A stretch of DNA of 64,000 bases from Paenibacillus thermotolerans (lineage in GTDB: Bacteria; Bacillota; Bacilli; Paenibacillales; YIM-B00363), in assembly GCF_028745515.1 (NCBI RefSeq), contig NZ_JAQZSG010000002.1:62001-126000 (forward strand), read 5' to 3'. The notes under the pieces were generated by a model. The model saw only the letters and a list, made by a program, of their open reading frames with translations, was not told the origin of the DNA and did no database searches. A program made the position numbers and the translations under genes. The stretch's first letter is position 1, and the number at the start of each line of letters is the position of its first letter. Shown here one piece after another: positions 49,846 to 60,411 of the stretch.

Positions 49846-51950
49846 GTGTCATCGATGGACTATCTCGTTATTAAAGAAGGGAATTTGTTTCTCTTGACGG
49901 ATCCGGACGGCGACATTCGTCCGGACAGCGACGAAGGGCACGGACTGTATATGGAGGATACCCGGTTTCTAAGCAAGATGGAGCTTCGCGTCGACGGAGA
50001 GAAGCCGTCCATGCTTGCTTCCGAGGCGGATAAAGGATATTTCGCGGCGATCCGCATGATGAGAGAGCGGAAGGATGAAGGCGCCATCGAGGTGCTTCGC
50101 GAGCGGTTCATTCATGCGGGCGTATTATACGAGCGGGTATCGCTGACGAACTACTTTCCCGCCGAGGCGGCGCTCGAATGCACCGCAAGGTTTGACGCCG
50201 ACTTTCAGGATATGTTTCTGGTCCGCAAGTACCGGACGGGCGAAGTCGGCGCGATTTCCGGCCGGGAGTCCGGCGCGCAGCGGCTGTCCGTCCGGTATGA
50301 AGGGAAGGACGGGATCGAGCGCCGAATCGACATCGGCTGGGACCGTCAGGGCGCCGAGACGGACGATGATGCGGGGCTGATCCGGTTCCGGCTGACACTG
50401 GCGCCCAAGGAGACAACCCGGATCGTATTCACGATCGCGCCTTCCGGGAGCGGGACGGCTGCTCCGTCCGTGCTGCCGTACGAAGAGGCGCTGCGCTCGG
50501 CGTCCGCATCGTTCGAGGATTGGCTGGCGAATACGACGCAGGCGGCATCCGATTCGGAGCGGTTTAACGTACTGTTCCGGCGGGGCGCGCGGGATTTGCG
50601 AATGCTGCTGGCCGATATCGGACACGGACCGACGACGGTGGCCGGATTGCCTTGGTTCGCGGTGCCGTTCGGCCGGGACAGCCTCATCACGGCGTTGTTC
50701 ATGCTCCCGTTTCGTCCGGATAATGCCGGAGGCACGCTGCGGACGCTCGCCGCGTACCAAGGCAAGAAGGACGATCCTTGGCGGGACGAGCAGCCGGGCA
50801 AAATTATGCACGAAATCCGGTTCGGAGAGCTGGTGACCACCGGGCAGTCCCCGTTCGGCCCGTACTACGGATCGGCGGACTCCACCCCGTTGTTTCTATT
50901 GCTGATAGTGGAGTATGTCCGGTGGACCGGCGATTCGGAGCTCGTCACCGAGCTGCGTCCGAATATCGAGCGGGCGCTCGGCTGGATCGACCGAAATATG
51001 CACCGGTTCGGCTTCGTCGCTTACCATCAGGAAGCGGAGAAAGGGTTTCCGAATCAAGGCTGGAAAGATTCGGCCAATTCCATCGTTCACGAATCGGGCG
51101 AGTACGCCCGCTCGCCCATCGCGCTGTCCGAGGTGCAGGGCTACGTGTATCAGGCGAAGAAGGGACTGGCCTCGTTGTTCGCGATGCTGGGCGATCAATC
51201 GTTCGCGGAGAAGCTGGAATGGGAGGCGGAGGCGCTCAAATCCGCCTTCGAGAAGGCGTTCTGGATGGAGGAGGAGCGGTTTTACGCGATCGCGCTCGAT
51301 AAGGACGGACGGCAGGTTCGTTCGGTGACGTCGAACCCCGGCCATCTGCTGATGAGCGGCTTGCCGGCCGAAGAGCGCGCCGCGGCCGTGGCGGAGCGGC
51401 TGCTGTCGGAGGACATGTTCAGCGGCTTCGGCATCCGGACGATGAGCACGGAGGCGGCCGGATATTATCCGATGAGCTACCACAACGGAAGCGTCTGGCC
51501 GCACGACAACGGCATGATCCTGCTGGGCCTCGTTCGGCTCGGACGGAAGCGGGAAATTTCCCGGCTTATTCAAGGGCTGCTAGACGCATCGGGCGCGTTC
51601 GAATACCGCCGGCTGCCGGAGCTGTTCTGCGGCTACGGTTCGAAGACCGGGGAGCCGGTGCCGTATCCGACGACGTGCTCGCCGCAAGCATGGGCTGCGG
51701 CCACCGCGATCGTCATGCTGCAGGCGATGCTCGGTCTGAAGCCGGATGTGCCGGCACGAAAGGTCGCGCTCGACCCGGTGCTGCCGGAAGGCTTAAACCG
51801 CTTAACCGCGACAAATATACGCATCGGGCAAGGCGTTCTGTCCGTAGAGCTGGCGAGAGACGCTGCGCTGCCCGGCAATGAAGTGAAAGTAACCGTGCTC
51901 GGCAACACGACCGGGTGCGAATTGATAACGGCGCAAGGGGAGAGACAGCA

Positions 51951-51954
<4 letters not shown>
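49846..51954 (+). CDS. Amylo-alpha-1,6-glucosidase / glycogen-debranching-type enzyme
   Basis: A 702-residue cytoplasmic protein. The N-terminal beta domain (~5-200; GNLFLLTDPDGDI, GLYMEDTRFLSKMELRV) is the 'bis' domain of debranching-like enzymes. The C-terminal (alpha/alpha)6 barrel (~240-680) has GLPWFAVPFGRDSLITALFML and SYHNGSVWPHDNGMIL, where acid residues act in catalysis. It removes alpha-linked glucosyl units; exact linkage is untested for this subgroup. GTG 49846 and ATG 49855 are both possible starts. GC content is somewhat higher than its neighbours. Its stop overlaps the GH13 remnant's ATG. Confidence 0.82.
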
Positions 51955-52448
<494 letters not shown>

Positions 52449-52489
52449 CCTTCTTGCTCCTATCCGGTAAAACCTTTATTTTCAGAGGC

Positions 52490-53257
52490 TTATATAGCCG
52501 GCGCCTGCAGTTGGAGCTCATCGTAGGAAACAATTCGCACATCGGCATCGGCAAGCGCCTCTTTGCCTTCTTCGCTTGTATAGATCCCAATGGCAAGCGC
52601 AACGCCCGCTTGCTTTCCCATCTGCATATCCCCGTTGGAATCGCCGACGATTGCGATTTCCGCGGGGGTGAGACTCATTCTTGCGCACGCCTCTTCTATC
52701 ATCGCAGGATGCGGTTTTCCGTATTTCACTTGTTCATGCCCGATCACTTCGCGGAAATACTCCTGGAATCCAAGCCACTGCAAATGCTTGAGAGCGGAAG
52801 CGGTCGAGTCCGACGTCACTACGGCCATATCAAGCTTATATGCGCTGCACTGCCGCAAAAACGGCTCAATTCCCGGCATCGCCGCGGCCGGCCGCTCACG
52901 GTCGAGCCAGGCGTCGGCTTGCTCGCGGAACCGATGGACCAATCGAATCGAGTCGTTCCAAGGAATGCCGGCATCATACAGATTTGCGGCCGCGATCGCT
53001 AAACAATCGTCCATGGAAGCCATGGTAAGCGGGCCCTTCGGGTCGCAGCCGATAACGGCTCCCCGAGAATCCCGGAAGGCGCCCAGGAAGCCGGGTGCGA
53101 GCTTCCGGCCGTATTTGGACAACTCTTCGTCCATCCCTGCAAACAAAACCTGCGCCCATTTCCCCCATAAATGCATGAAGTCCAGCAACGTCCCGTCCTT
53201 ATCGAACAAAATTCCGCGGATGCGGATTTCTTTCCCTTGCGCTTGAAGCTTAATCAA
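52490..53257 (-). CDS. HAD-family phosphatase
   Basis: A 255-residue HAD hydrolase: motif I DKDGTLLD, motif II VVTSD, motif III lysine in KYGKPHP and motif IV GDSNGDM, with a helical type-C1 cap between I and II, as in phosphoglycolate/beta-phosphoglucomutase relatives. TTG start with GGGAG upstream; it overlaps the PHP hydrolase gene by 8 nt. It is the last gene of the importer operon and may dephosphorylate the product released by the PHP enzyme; this is inferred from position. Confidence 0.87.
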   Translation of the reverse strand: MIKLQAQGKEIRIRGILFDKDGTLLDFMHLWGKWAQVLFAGMDEELSKYGRKLAPGFLGAFRDSRGAVIGCDPKGPLTMASMDDCLAIAAANLYDAGIPWNDSIRLVHRFREQADAWLDRERPAAAMPGIEPFLRQCSAYKLDMAVVTSDSTASALKHLQWLGFQEYFREVIGHEQVKYGKPHPAMIEEACARMSLTPAEIAIVGDSNGDMQMGKQAGVALAIGIYTSEEGKEALADADVRIVSYDELQLQAPAI

Positions 53258-54809
53258 CCGTTTCTGCTCCCTTCAATAGCTCCATCAATTCCGACCAATA
53301 CGTCACGGAAGGAACGGCGCTGCCGGCAAATACAGGGTTTACGAAAGCGAGCAGCCGCTTGTCCGCATCCCGAATTTCAACACGAATCCATTGAAACTCG
53401 CCCGGCTTCCAAACCATCTCATGCTTTTGCGAGCCGCTTTCGCCGCAAGGCCGTACGATTACGGTATCGCCGTTTTCGATCCAATGGATGCAGCTTCCTT
53501 CGGGAGCGTCCTGTATCTCCAGCTCATATCGAAGATGAACGGAGGCTCCGGGGGCCGCATGAACATCCGCCAAGTCCACTTGCTCGCCGGGGACATACGT
53601 GCGCTCCCCGCAAACGACCTTCGGTTCGAGCAGCGGTCCGCGCGTCACGTAACTTCGCCCGTTACGGATTCCTTCGAGAATGGCGTTGGCCGAGCAATTC
53701 GGCGCAAGCACGCAGGTGAGCGGATCGCCGACAATGGATGGCGGACCGCCCTCCATATAGCTCTCGTGCGGCAGGCTGTGCGTATCGCTCCCGCCGATGC
53801 CCCACAGCATATGTCCGTGCTTCCAGAGCAAGTCCCACATCTTCAGCGCCCGTTCCGTCGCTACCTCGTTCCCCGGATAAGGTTCCTTTCCCGGGTAGGT
53901 CGGGTCGTTCCACAGCTCGATCACGTCGAACCGTTCAAGTCTTGTGCCGCCGTATAACCAATCCCATGGAGGCAGCAGCGGATGGTTCATGCTGCAGACG
54001 GCGCCTTGCCGACGGGAGTCGGACAATATTCGCTCCATGCCGTCTTCGGTCTCGAGCGCCAACGGTTGATCAACCGTACTGTCCGGCCGTCCGCTTCCGT
54101 CTCCCGCAAAGTCCACCCAGCGACGTATGCCGAGCACGTTGTAGTGGCCTTTGGTGGAAGTAATTTCAATTCCGGGAATGACCAACAGCGGCGATTCGGG
54201 CCACCCGGTCGTTATCAAATTGTGTTCGGTCACAGTGATGAAATCGAGGCCCCGCGACAGAGCCAGATCGTTCAACTCCCGAGCCGTTTGCTTGCCGTCC
54301 GACAGCTGGGTATGCATATGAAAATCGCCCTTATACCAGCGCATACCTTCTTGGTGCACTTTGTTCCAGTCGTACTTTGACAAGTTCAACACTATGTTTC
54401 CGTCGTCCGATGCGTTTATGTCGGTCCAAACATTTTCGCCGATGCGGTAGACGCTGCTCTCGAGACTGACGGGGCCATTTCCCGCAATCACTTCCATCTC
54501 ATAGGACGGGGTCTGCTTCCAGGTTCCCACATATAACAAGGTCCAGGAACCGGGGGGAATATCCCCCGGAACCGAACCGCAGCTGGAATCGGCGGCGGCG
54601 AAGCCGAGCGTCAGCGTCATTTCGCCGCCTTTGGTCAAGTGCTGGATGCGTATCCGGCCGAGCGGGTCGTACAAGTACACGTATCCCCACTTGGCATCCG
54701 GCTTCACACGCAGCGCAAGCCAATCGGCCGCTTCTTCCAGCAGAAAGGTGTGTTTGCATACCGGCTTACTTTCGCCTTCCGGCGCTGTATAACGAATCGT
54801 CTCCCGCAT
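53250..54809 (-). CDS. CehA/McbA-family PHP-domain metallohydrolase
   Basis: A 519-residue protein. The N-terminal beta-sandwich (~1-160) is followed by a PHP domain starting with the metal motif GDFHMHTQLSDG, then ITVTEHN, IPGIEITS, SMNHPL and GGSDTHS. Relatives hydrolyse phosphodiesters or carbamates. It begins one base after the binding-protein stop and is coupled to the HAD gene. Together with a UgpB-like importer this suggests use of a phosphodiester such as a glycerophosphodiester or teichoic-acid fragment; substrate is inference. Confidence 0.85.
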   Translation of the reverse strand: MRETIRYTAPEGESKPVCKHTFLLEEAADWLALRVKPDAKWGYVYLYDPLGRIRIQHLTKGGEMTLTLGFAAADSSCGSVPGDIPPGSWTLLYVGTWKQTPSYEMEVIAGNGPVSLESSVYRIGENVWTDINASDDGNIVLNLSKYDWNKVHQEGMRWYKGDFHMHTQLSDGKQTARELNDLALSRGLDFITVTEHNLITTGWPESPLLVIPGIEITSTKGHYNVLGIRRWVDFAGDGSGRPDSTVDQPLALETEDGMERILSDSRRQGAVCSMNHPLLPPWDWLYGGTRLERFDVIELWNDPTYPGKEPYPGNEVATERALKMWDLLWKHGHMLWGIGGSDTHSLPHESYMEGGPPSIVGDPLTCVLAPNCSANAILEGIRNGRSYVTRGPLLEPKVVCGERTYVPGEQVDLADVHAAPGASVHLRYELEIQDAPEGSCIHWIENGDTVIVRPCGESGSQKHEMVWKPGEFQWIRVEIRDADKRLLAFVNPVFAGSAVPSVTYWSELMELLKGAETVD

Positions 54810-54810
54810 G

Positions 54811-56196
54811 TTATTTGCCGCCCAGCGCTTTGTCCAGCGCCTTCTGTGCTGTTTCTTTGGCTTCTTTCAAAGCTTCCGCCGCAGGCACGTTCTCGATCTG
54901 TACTTTATCCGCCGCGATGGACAGCGCGTCGAAGATTTTCCCGCCGGTCGGGTCAACGAAGGACGGGGAAGCCGTCTTCGCCGATTCAAGCGGTACTTTG
55001 CTGTGCGGATTTTTCTCGCTGTACGCTTTGAACGCCGGATCATCAAGCGAAGAATTGCGAACGGCGATGTAACCGGTATTCATCGACCACCATGCGGAGT
55101 TTTCCGGACTGGTTAAGAAAGCCAGCCATTTCATCGCCGCTTTTTGCTGTTCCGGCGGAGCGTCGGCGAGGATGACGGTTCCGCGCGCTCCCGCCGAAGG
55201 CTTAGATTCAAATCCTTCCCAAGCCGGCTGCGGATGGGCGCCGATTTTGCTGAAATCCAGGTCTCCCTGGTCTCCGCTCGATCCGGTATATCCGGCGGCG
55301 CGGTCCTGCATCACGTCGTCAATCGTTTTGTACCAATATTCCCAGCCCTGGCCGCCGTGATGGATGCGCATGATTTGCTCCTCATGAATCCATTTGCGGA
55401 ACGATTCCCACGTATCCACCCATTCCGGATTGTCAATCAGCACCTGTGTGCCGTCTTCACTTAAAATCGTCCCTCCGCGGCTGTAGACGGCATCTATCAT
55501 ATTGCCCGAACCCCACATAGGTTCCCAGCCGTACACCTTCACCTGGCCGCCTTCCCGCACCGTGAGCTTTCTGGCAACTTCGGCAAGCCCTTCCCAGGTA
55601 TTTAGTTCATCCGGACTGATTCCTGCTTGTTCAAACATCTCCTTATGGTAGTACAGGACTTGCACGGAACCGTAAATCGGGATCGCGTACTGCTTGCCGT
55701 CCACCTTGCCGGCGTTCCAGAAGGCCGGGACGTAGTCCTCCGGCTGCATGGTGGGCTCACCGGCAATCAGTTCGTCAAGCTGAGCGTAATACCCTTTCCT
55801 GGCCCAGTCTTCGTTGAAGTCCGCAACAACGGCCGGCACTTTCTTGGCCGCAATCGCAGCTTGCAGCTTCTGCGCCGTTTCCGAATAGTTGCCCTGCACG
55901 ATCGGCTTGACGATAACCTCGTTTTGCGACTGATTGAACTTGTCGATCAGCGTTTTCATATTGTCGCCCAGTTTTCCGCCAAGTCCATACCAAAATTCGA
56001 TCTCGACCGGCTCCTTGTTCGTTTCCGCCGCTTGCTCGCCGCTTTGTGCGCCGCTTTGAGTATTTTCCTCATTTTCGCCGCCGGTCTCGTTGGAACCGTT
56101 CGAACCGCCGCAAGCGCTGACGAATACCAAGACAAAGCTTAACAACATTATTAGAAGTGAAAATTTGGCTGCCGATTTGTTCTGTAAAGTTTCCAT
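54811..56196 (-). CDS. ABC transporter solute-binding lipoprotein (UgpB-like)
   Basis: A 461-residue family-1 binding protein. Lipobox FVSAC, an acidic Asn/Glu/Gln linker, then EIEFWYGLGGKLGDNMKTLIDKFN. This opening recalls glycerol-3-phosphate-binding UgpB proteins, but sugar binding is equally possible. ATG 56196 is chosen for the GGGAGG 9 nt upstream. It is downstream of its two permeases, an inverted order compared with the other importers here. Confidence 0.85.
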   Translation of the reverse strand: METLQNKSAAKFSLLIMLLSFVLVFVSACGGSNGSNETGGENEENTQSGAQSGEQAAETNKEPVEIEFWYGLGGKLGDNMKTLIDKFNQSQNEVIVKPIVQGNYSETAQKLQAAIAAKKVPAVVADFNEDWARKGYYAQLDELIAGEPTMQPEDYVPAFWNAGKVDGKQYAIPIYGSVQVLYYHKEMFEQAGISPDELNTWEGLAEVARKLTVREGGQVKVYGWEPMWGSGNMIDAVYSRGGTILSEDGTQVLIDNPEWVDTWESFRKWIHEEQIMRIHHGGQGWEYWYKTIDDVMQDRAAGYTGSSGDQGDLDFSKIGAHPQPAWEGFESKPSAGARGTVILADAPPEQQKAAMKWLAFLTSPENSAWWSMNTGYIAVRNSSLDDPAFKAYSEKNPHSKVPLESAKTASPSFVDPTGGKIFDALSIAADKVQIENVPAAEALKEAKETAQKALDKALGGK

Positions 56197-56271
56197 TTCT
56201 CCATTCCTCCCATTGTGTTCTTTCTGTTTCATAAGTAAGACATTGCCAAGCAGGTGTTCCGTTCCCCTTCT

Positions 56272-57114
56272 TCAACCTTTGTTTACACCAAACGCGTTGT
56301 TCACCCCCCCTATAATCCACTTCTGTGCGATGATGAAGAGTACGATCAACGGAACGATCGTGAAGGAACTGCTGGCCATGATGAGCGGCCATTTCAGCCC
56401 GTAGGCGCCGCCTTCGATGAAGAACGAACGCAAGCCTACGGAAATGAGGCTGAGCTCCGGGCTCTTGGTGATCAGCATCGGCCAGAAGTAATTATTGTAT
56501 TGAGAAATAAACGTAAGGATCGACATGACGACAAACGTGGATTTGGACAGCGGAATCAATATTCCCGTGAGAATGCGCCAGTGGGAGGCGCCGTCGATTT
56601 TTGCCGCTTCGACCATCTCCTTAGGAAGCTGCATGAACGCTTGTCTGGTAAGAAAGATTGAAAACACGCTGACGCTGTTGGATATGATCAAGCCGGCGTA
56701 CGTGTCGAGCAGCTGCAACTCGGACAAAATGATATAGCCCGGCAAATAAGTCGCCGCCGCCGGCAGCATATACGTAACTAGGATGGCGACCATAAGCGAG
56801 TTTCGGAACAAAAATTTCATATGGGTGAGCGCATAGGCCATCATCGAGGAATTGACGATTTGAATGATCATAATCACCAAGGCGACGAATACGCTATTGA
56901 ACAAATATAGGGCGAACGGAGCGGCGTTCCAAGCTTCCGCGAAATTTCCCCACATCGGGTTATCCGGCCAAAGCAAGGGAGGGAACCGCCAAATTTCTTC
57001 ATTCGTTTTTAAAGAGCTTGTCAACATCCAGAAGAACGGGAAAGCAACGATAAGGCTCAAGGCAATAAGCAACGTATGGCGTAACGCGACTGTAACGTTG
57101 AAGCTCGATCTCAT
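56272..57114 (-). CDS. ABC transporter permease (MalG/UgpE-type)
   Basis: A 280-residue permease with the EAA loop EMVEAAKIDGASHWRILTGILIPL. CAAGGAGGC precedes the ATG. It follows its partner by 16 nt. The operon lacks an ATPase. Confidence 0.9.
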   Translation of the reverse strand: MRSSFNVTVALRHTLLIALSLIVAFPFFWMLTSSLKTNEEIWRFPPLLWPDNPMWGNFAEAWNAAPFALYLFNSVFVALVIMIIQIVNSSMMAYALTHMKFLFRNSLMVAILVTYMLPAAATYLPGYIILSELQLLDTYAGLIISNSVSVFSIFLTRQAFMQLPKEMVEAAKIDGASHWRILTGILIPLSKSTFVVMSILTFISQYNNYFWPMLITKSPELSLISVGLRSFFIEGGAYGLKWPLIMASSSFTIVPLIVLFIIAQKWIIGGVNNAFGVNKG

Positions 57115-57130
57115 GAGGGAAGCCTCCTTG

Positions 57131-58015
57131 CTATCCTAAGTAGTGAACGTTTTTGCGGGATATCCAAACCGATAATAGCGAGAACGCTGCGCAAAGAAGG
57201 ACCAGTATGACGGTCACGGCCGAAGCTTCGCCTACTTGAAACCTTTCGAAAGCCGCTTGATAGAAATGATAGAGCAGCGTGCGGGTTGAGCCGGAAGGTC
57301 CGCCTTGCGTCAAAATGCTGATTTGGTCGTATGCCTGCATCGAATCGATGGTAAGAATGACCGCAAGGAATAAAGTGATCGGCGAAATGAGCGGCAGCGT
57401 TACATGATAGAAGGTCTGAAAGCGATTGGAGCCGTCCAGATGGGAAGCTTCTTGCAATTCTATCGGAACGGATTGGAGAGCCACCAGGTAGAAAACCATG
57501 GTCCATCCGATGCCCTTCCAGAAAGTTACGATGATAACCGCCACCATCGCCCAAAACGGGCTTTGCAGCCAAGGCAAGCCGCCCGGCACGATTCCCGAGA
57601 TCAAGCTGTTGGCGAGCCCGACACGCGGTTCGAAAATCCACGACCAGACGATCGAAACGGCGACGGTCGGCGTAACCCACGGAGAGAAAAGAATGGCGCG
57701 GTAAACGGGGGAGCCGGCCAACTTGCCGTGAAGCAGCAGCGCCAGAAGCAGGCCGCCGATCATTGTCGGTATGATCGTCCCAATGGCAAAAGTGAAGGTC
57801 ACGCGGAGCGAACGATAAAAATCGGAGCTTTCCAGAAGCGTCGTGAAATTGTCTAATCCGACGAACAGCTTGTCCGGACTCATGAAATCCCATTCCATGA
57901 AGCTAAGATAGACAACATACACCATCGGTATGAACCAGAAAACCGTGAGAGGCAGTAGGGCGGGAATGACGAACAGATACGCTTGCGGTTCGCCTAGCTT
58001 TTTCCACAGTTTCAT
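57131..58015 (-). CDS. ABC transporter permease (MalF/UgpA-type)
   Basis: A 294-residue permease and first gene of the operon. ATG 58015 has CAAAGGAGC upstream; a longer frame reaching 58279 crosses the promoter and is not used. The EAA loop is IELQEASHLDGSNRFQTFYHVTLPL. Expression should be controlled by the repeated GTTCAAAAA sites upstream. Confidence 0.9.
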   Translation of the reverse strand: MKLWKKLGEPQAYLFVIPALLPLTVFWFIPMVYVVYLSFMEWDFMSPDKLFVGLDNFTTLLESSDFYRSLRVTFTFAIGTIIPTMIGGLLLALLLHGKLAGSPVYRAILFSPWVTPTVAVSIVWSWIFEPRVGLANSLISGIVPGGLPWLQSPFWAMVAVIIVTFWKGIGWTMVFYLVALQSVPIELQEASHLDGSNRFQTFYHVTLPLISPITLFLAVILTIDSMQAYDQISILTQGGPSGSTRTLLYHFYQAAFERFQVGEASAVTVILVLLCAAFSLLSVWISRKNVHYLG

Positions 58016-58029
58016 TTTATTGCTCCTTT

Positions 58030-58108
58030 GTTCAAAAATTATTGTACAATAAGAAAAAAATACGAATTTTATTTGACTTTTCAGTGTTCGTTCAAAAAAT
58101 ATTGTACC
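58030..58108 (-). promoter_or_regulatory. Promoter with two operator-like repeats for the importer operon
   Basis: GTTCAAAAATTATTGTAC (58030-58047) and GTTCAAAAAATATTGTAC (58090-58107) are 60 nt apart. On the minus strand, TTGAAC (58095-58090), 18 nt, TAAAAT (58071-58066) form a promoter whose -35 lies in the second repeat; the first repeat lies downstream of the start. This is a good layout for repression by the divergent GbsR-type protein. Confidence 0.65.
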
Positions 58109-58251
58109 TAAATTATTTACTTCAAACGTCATGCGAATATTAAATAGATGCAAATATTTCGTAAATTTGATGAATTCGGCTTGCGGCTTATATAATGTAA
58201 TAAACGTTAAATTTTTTTTGAATGAATCTATTTTTGAAAGAAGGATCGCCC

Positions 58252-58809
58252 ATGCCGGAGAAGGAAGAGTCCCTCTCACGCAATCAGCTTGCGCTTAGGG
58301 AGAAATTAATCGATGCAATAGCCGAAACGATGGACTTATATGGAGTAACCAATTCGGCGGGGAAATTGTACGGCATATTATTTTTTGAGGATACGCCTAT
58401 GACTCTCGAGGATATGAAGGAAGTCATGGGCATGAGCAAAAGCAATATGAGCTATGCGGTGAGAGCGCTGCTCGATACGAATATGGTTTACAAGCTGGAG
58501 GAAAAGCGGGAACGAAAAGACCAGTATCAGGCGGAAGTCAACTTTTTTACCGCTTTTCAAAATTTTTTCGCCGCCAAGCTTCAGCGGGAAATCAATGTGA
58601 TGACGAGTGCCATCGCCGAGACGGCTCCCGATTTGAAAGAATTGATCCTCCACGTGGACACGCCTGAGGACGTCCGCCGAAAAGCGTTGAAGGATTTGCA
58701 TAAGCTTGTGCATGCGGAGCAGTATTACCAATGGCTGCAAACCTTTGTCGACCGAATTAAGGAAGGGAAGGTGTTTGCAAAAGACGCATGGGTCGATCAA
58801 ACGGACTAA
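58252..58809 (+). CDS. GbsR/MarR-type transcriptional regulator
   Basis: A 185-residue winged-helix protein of the GbsR family: AETMDLYGVTNSAGKLYGILFF, then MTLEDMKEVMGMSKSNMSYAVRALLD for the recognition helix and a long C-terminal helical region. Bacillus GbsR senses choline and represses its uptake and oxidation. Here the divergent operon imports an unknown solute, so the ligand may be related to choline or glycerophosphodiesters. ATG 58252 has AGAAGGATC upstream. Confidence 0.85.
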   Translation: MPEKEESLSRNQLALREKLIDAIAETMDLYGVTNSAGKLYGILFFEDTPMTLEDMKEVMGMSKSNMSYAVRALLDTNMVYKLEEKRERKDQYQAEVNFFTAFQNFFAAKLQREINVMTSAIAETAPDLKELILHVDTPEDVRRKALKDLHKLVHAEQYYQWLQTFVDRIKEGKVFAKDAWVDQTD

Positions 58810-59013
58810 CATCCGTACAAAGCAAAAAGGTCTGAACGTAGCCGTTTGAAGCTCTTGGTAAATGGGCTGCGTCTGATTTGGCAACAATCGCCTTCGACGC
58901 AGGTCCAGGTCGCAAACGGAAGGAAAGATAACAATTACGTTGGGGCCATAAAGATAGAGCGAATTATCGGACCAACGGGATAAATGCCTTTGATCCGTAA
59001 AATACGTTGATCT

Positions 59014-59091
59014 ACGGGTTCCGAGCTGGAAAGGTTCAAATCGTTTTAATACGGCATGAGCAACGAGGACTATGTGAAAAATATCGCGCAA
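59014..59091 (+). pseudogene. Fragment of a third alpha-glucoside binding-protein gene
   Basis: This 78-nt stretch aligns with the binding-protein genes at 39390 and 46734 over GSEVEKFKSYYYDMSNEDYVKNIA; here it reads GSELERFKSF-stop-YGMSNEDYVKNIA. No other part of the gene is seen on either side. The flanking 58810-59013 stretch shows no ORF or feature I can name. Confidence 0.75.
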
Positions 59092-59137
59092 GGGATTATA
59101 CCGTAGTACGAGGTACAATATAGCCGCAGCAAGTAAG

Positions 59138-59166
59138 ACGCCGGAGCGACTTCCGGTGTTTTTTTT
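59138..59166 (+). terminator. Intrinsic terminator downstream of the binding-protein fragment
   Basis: ACGCCGGA / TCCGGTGT, a short loop and eight T. Confidence 0.8.
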
Positions 59167-59208
59167 CGCTTATGGGCATACATTTAGACTAATATTTCGG
59201 AGAGGCTG

Positions 59209-60279
59209 GTGGGACGTTTGTTTAACGAGCCGGTAAGGCCTTATAGGACAACCCGAGAGTTGATTCCGGAAAATCAAGAAGCTCCCGTTCATTTTATGGA
59301 TATGTCGCGTATTCCGGAGGAGCTTTTTTACTTGAGAAACCATTTTCCTTATCCGATCCCCAGGAAAGAAATGTTTGCATTGCATATCCAAGGGAAGGCG
59401 GATCGGCCGTTTGCATTGGATTACGGCATGATCCGGTCCATGCCTTCCAGAGATGTTCCCTTCGTGCTCGAGTGCGCGGGCAATAAACGATCCTTCTTCG
59501 AACCGAAAACGTACGGCGATCAATGGGAAAGCGGGGCGATCGTGCAGGGGGTATGGAGAGGAGTTCCTTTAGCTTATTTGCTGCAAACGGCGGGGGTCAA
59601 ACCCTCAGTCCGAGAGGTGGCGGCAGAGGGCTGGGATGCGGGCGTGCGTACCGACATGCCGGGCGTATTTCCGTTTGCGCGAAGCATACCGCTTGAAAAA
59701 GCGATGCACCCCGACACGATCATCGCTTATGAGTACAACGGACAGCCTTTGACATGGAAGCATGGGTTTCCGTTTCGGCTGATCGTTCCTCACTGGTACG
59801 GGATGGCTTCGGTGAAGTGGGTAAGGAGAATCGTTTTGCTCGAAAGCAGCTTCCAAGGCCCGTTTCAGAGCGTCGATTATCAATATTATCCTCATAAAGA
59901 GAACGATATCGATAAATTCCCGGTGACCGTGCAGGGCGTAAACTCTTCGATTCAAAAGCCTTTGGACCGAGCCGTCTTAAAAAAAGGGAGATATCGGATT
60001 CAAGGATTCGCATGGACGGGGATAGGAGAGATCAAACGGGTTGAGGTTAGCTTTGATCATGGCGTCACATGGGCGGATGCCAAGTTAAGCAGAACCGCTT
60101 ACGAGCCGAACTCGTGGGTGCATTGGGAGTTCGAGTGGGTAGCGGACCGGGCGGGAGAGGTTACGATTTTGTCGCGATCCGAGGATACGCATGGCAGAGT
60201 CCAGCCGATGGAGGCGTTCTGGAACCGGAAAGGGTACGGATACAATGCAGCCGATCGGGTTACCGTTAAGATTGAGTAG
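59209..60279 (+). CDS. Sulfite oxidase-like molybdopterin-dependent oxidoreductase, soluble
   Basis: A 356-residue protein. Residues ~55-225 form the molybdenum-cofactor domain with the ligand cysteine C89 (LECAGNKR) and the H..GFPFRLIVPHWYGMASVKW block. Residues ~240-356 form the Mo-co dimerisation beta-sandwich (GFAWTGIGEIKRVEVSFD, WVHWEFEW). No signal peptide or heme domain, so it is cytoplasmic. It probably oxidises sulfite or a related small molecule. GTG start with CGGAGAGG upstream. The next gene, convergent, is a YeiH-type transporter. Confidence 0.9.
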   Translation: MGRLFNEPVRPYRTTRELIPENQEAPVHFMDMSRIPEELFYLRNHFPYPIPRKEMFALHIQGKADRPFALDYGMIRSMPSRDVPFVLECAGNKRSFFEPKTYGDQWESGAIVQGVWRGVPLAYLLQTAGVKPSVREVAAEGWDAGVRTDMPGVFPFARSIPLEKAMHPDTIIAYEYNGQPLTWKHGFPFRLIVPHWYGMASVKWVRRIVLLESSFQGPFQSVDYQYYPHKENDIDKFPVTVQGVNSSIQKPLDRAVLKKGRYRIQGFAWTGIGEIKRVEVSFDHGVTWADAKLSRTAYEPNSWVHWEFEWVADRAGEVTILSRSEDTHGRVQPMEAFWNRKGYGYNAADRVTVKIE

Positions 60280-60411
60280 AATATTAGGGAAAATTTGGGT
60301 CCCCAATGCACAACTCTTGATCATATTAAGCTATAATTCTAACCGTTTGGTCCATCGATCAAGGCGTCGGCACCCCGTATTTCAAGTGGCAATCGCCATA
60401 GCATAACGGCA

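Noticed and set aside
57131-58279. Extended 382-residue permease start at 58279
   Set aside because: The extra 88 codons cross the promoter and operator repeats; ATG 58015 has a proper ribosome site and the usual permease N terminus.
58810-59013. Possible remnant of another gene upstream of the binding-protein fragment
   Set aside because: Several frames were read; all have stops and no recognisable motif, so no feature is claimed.
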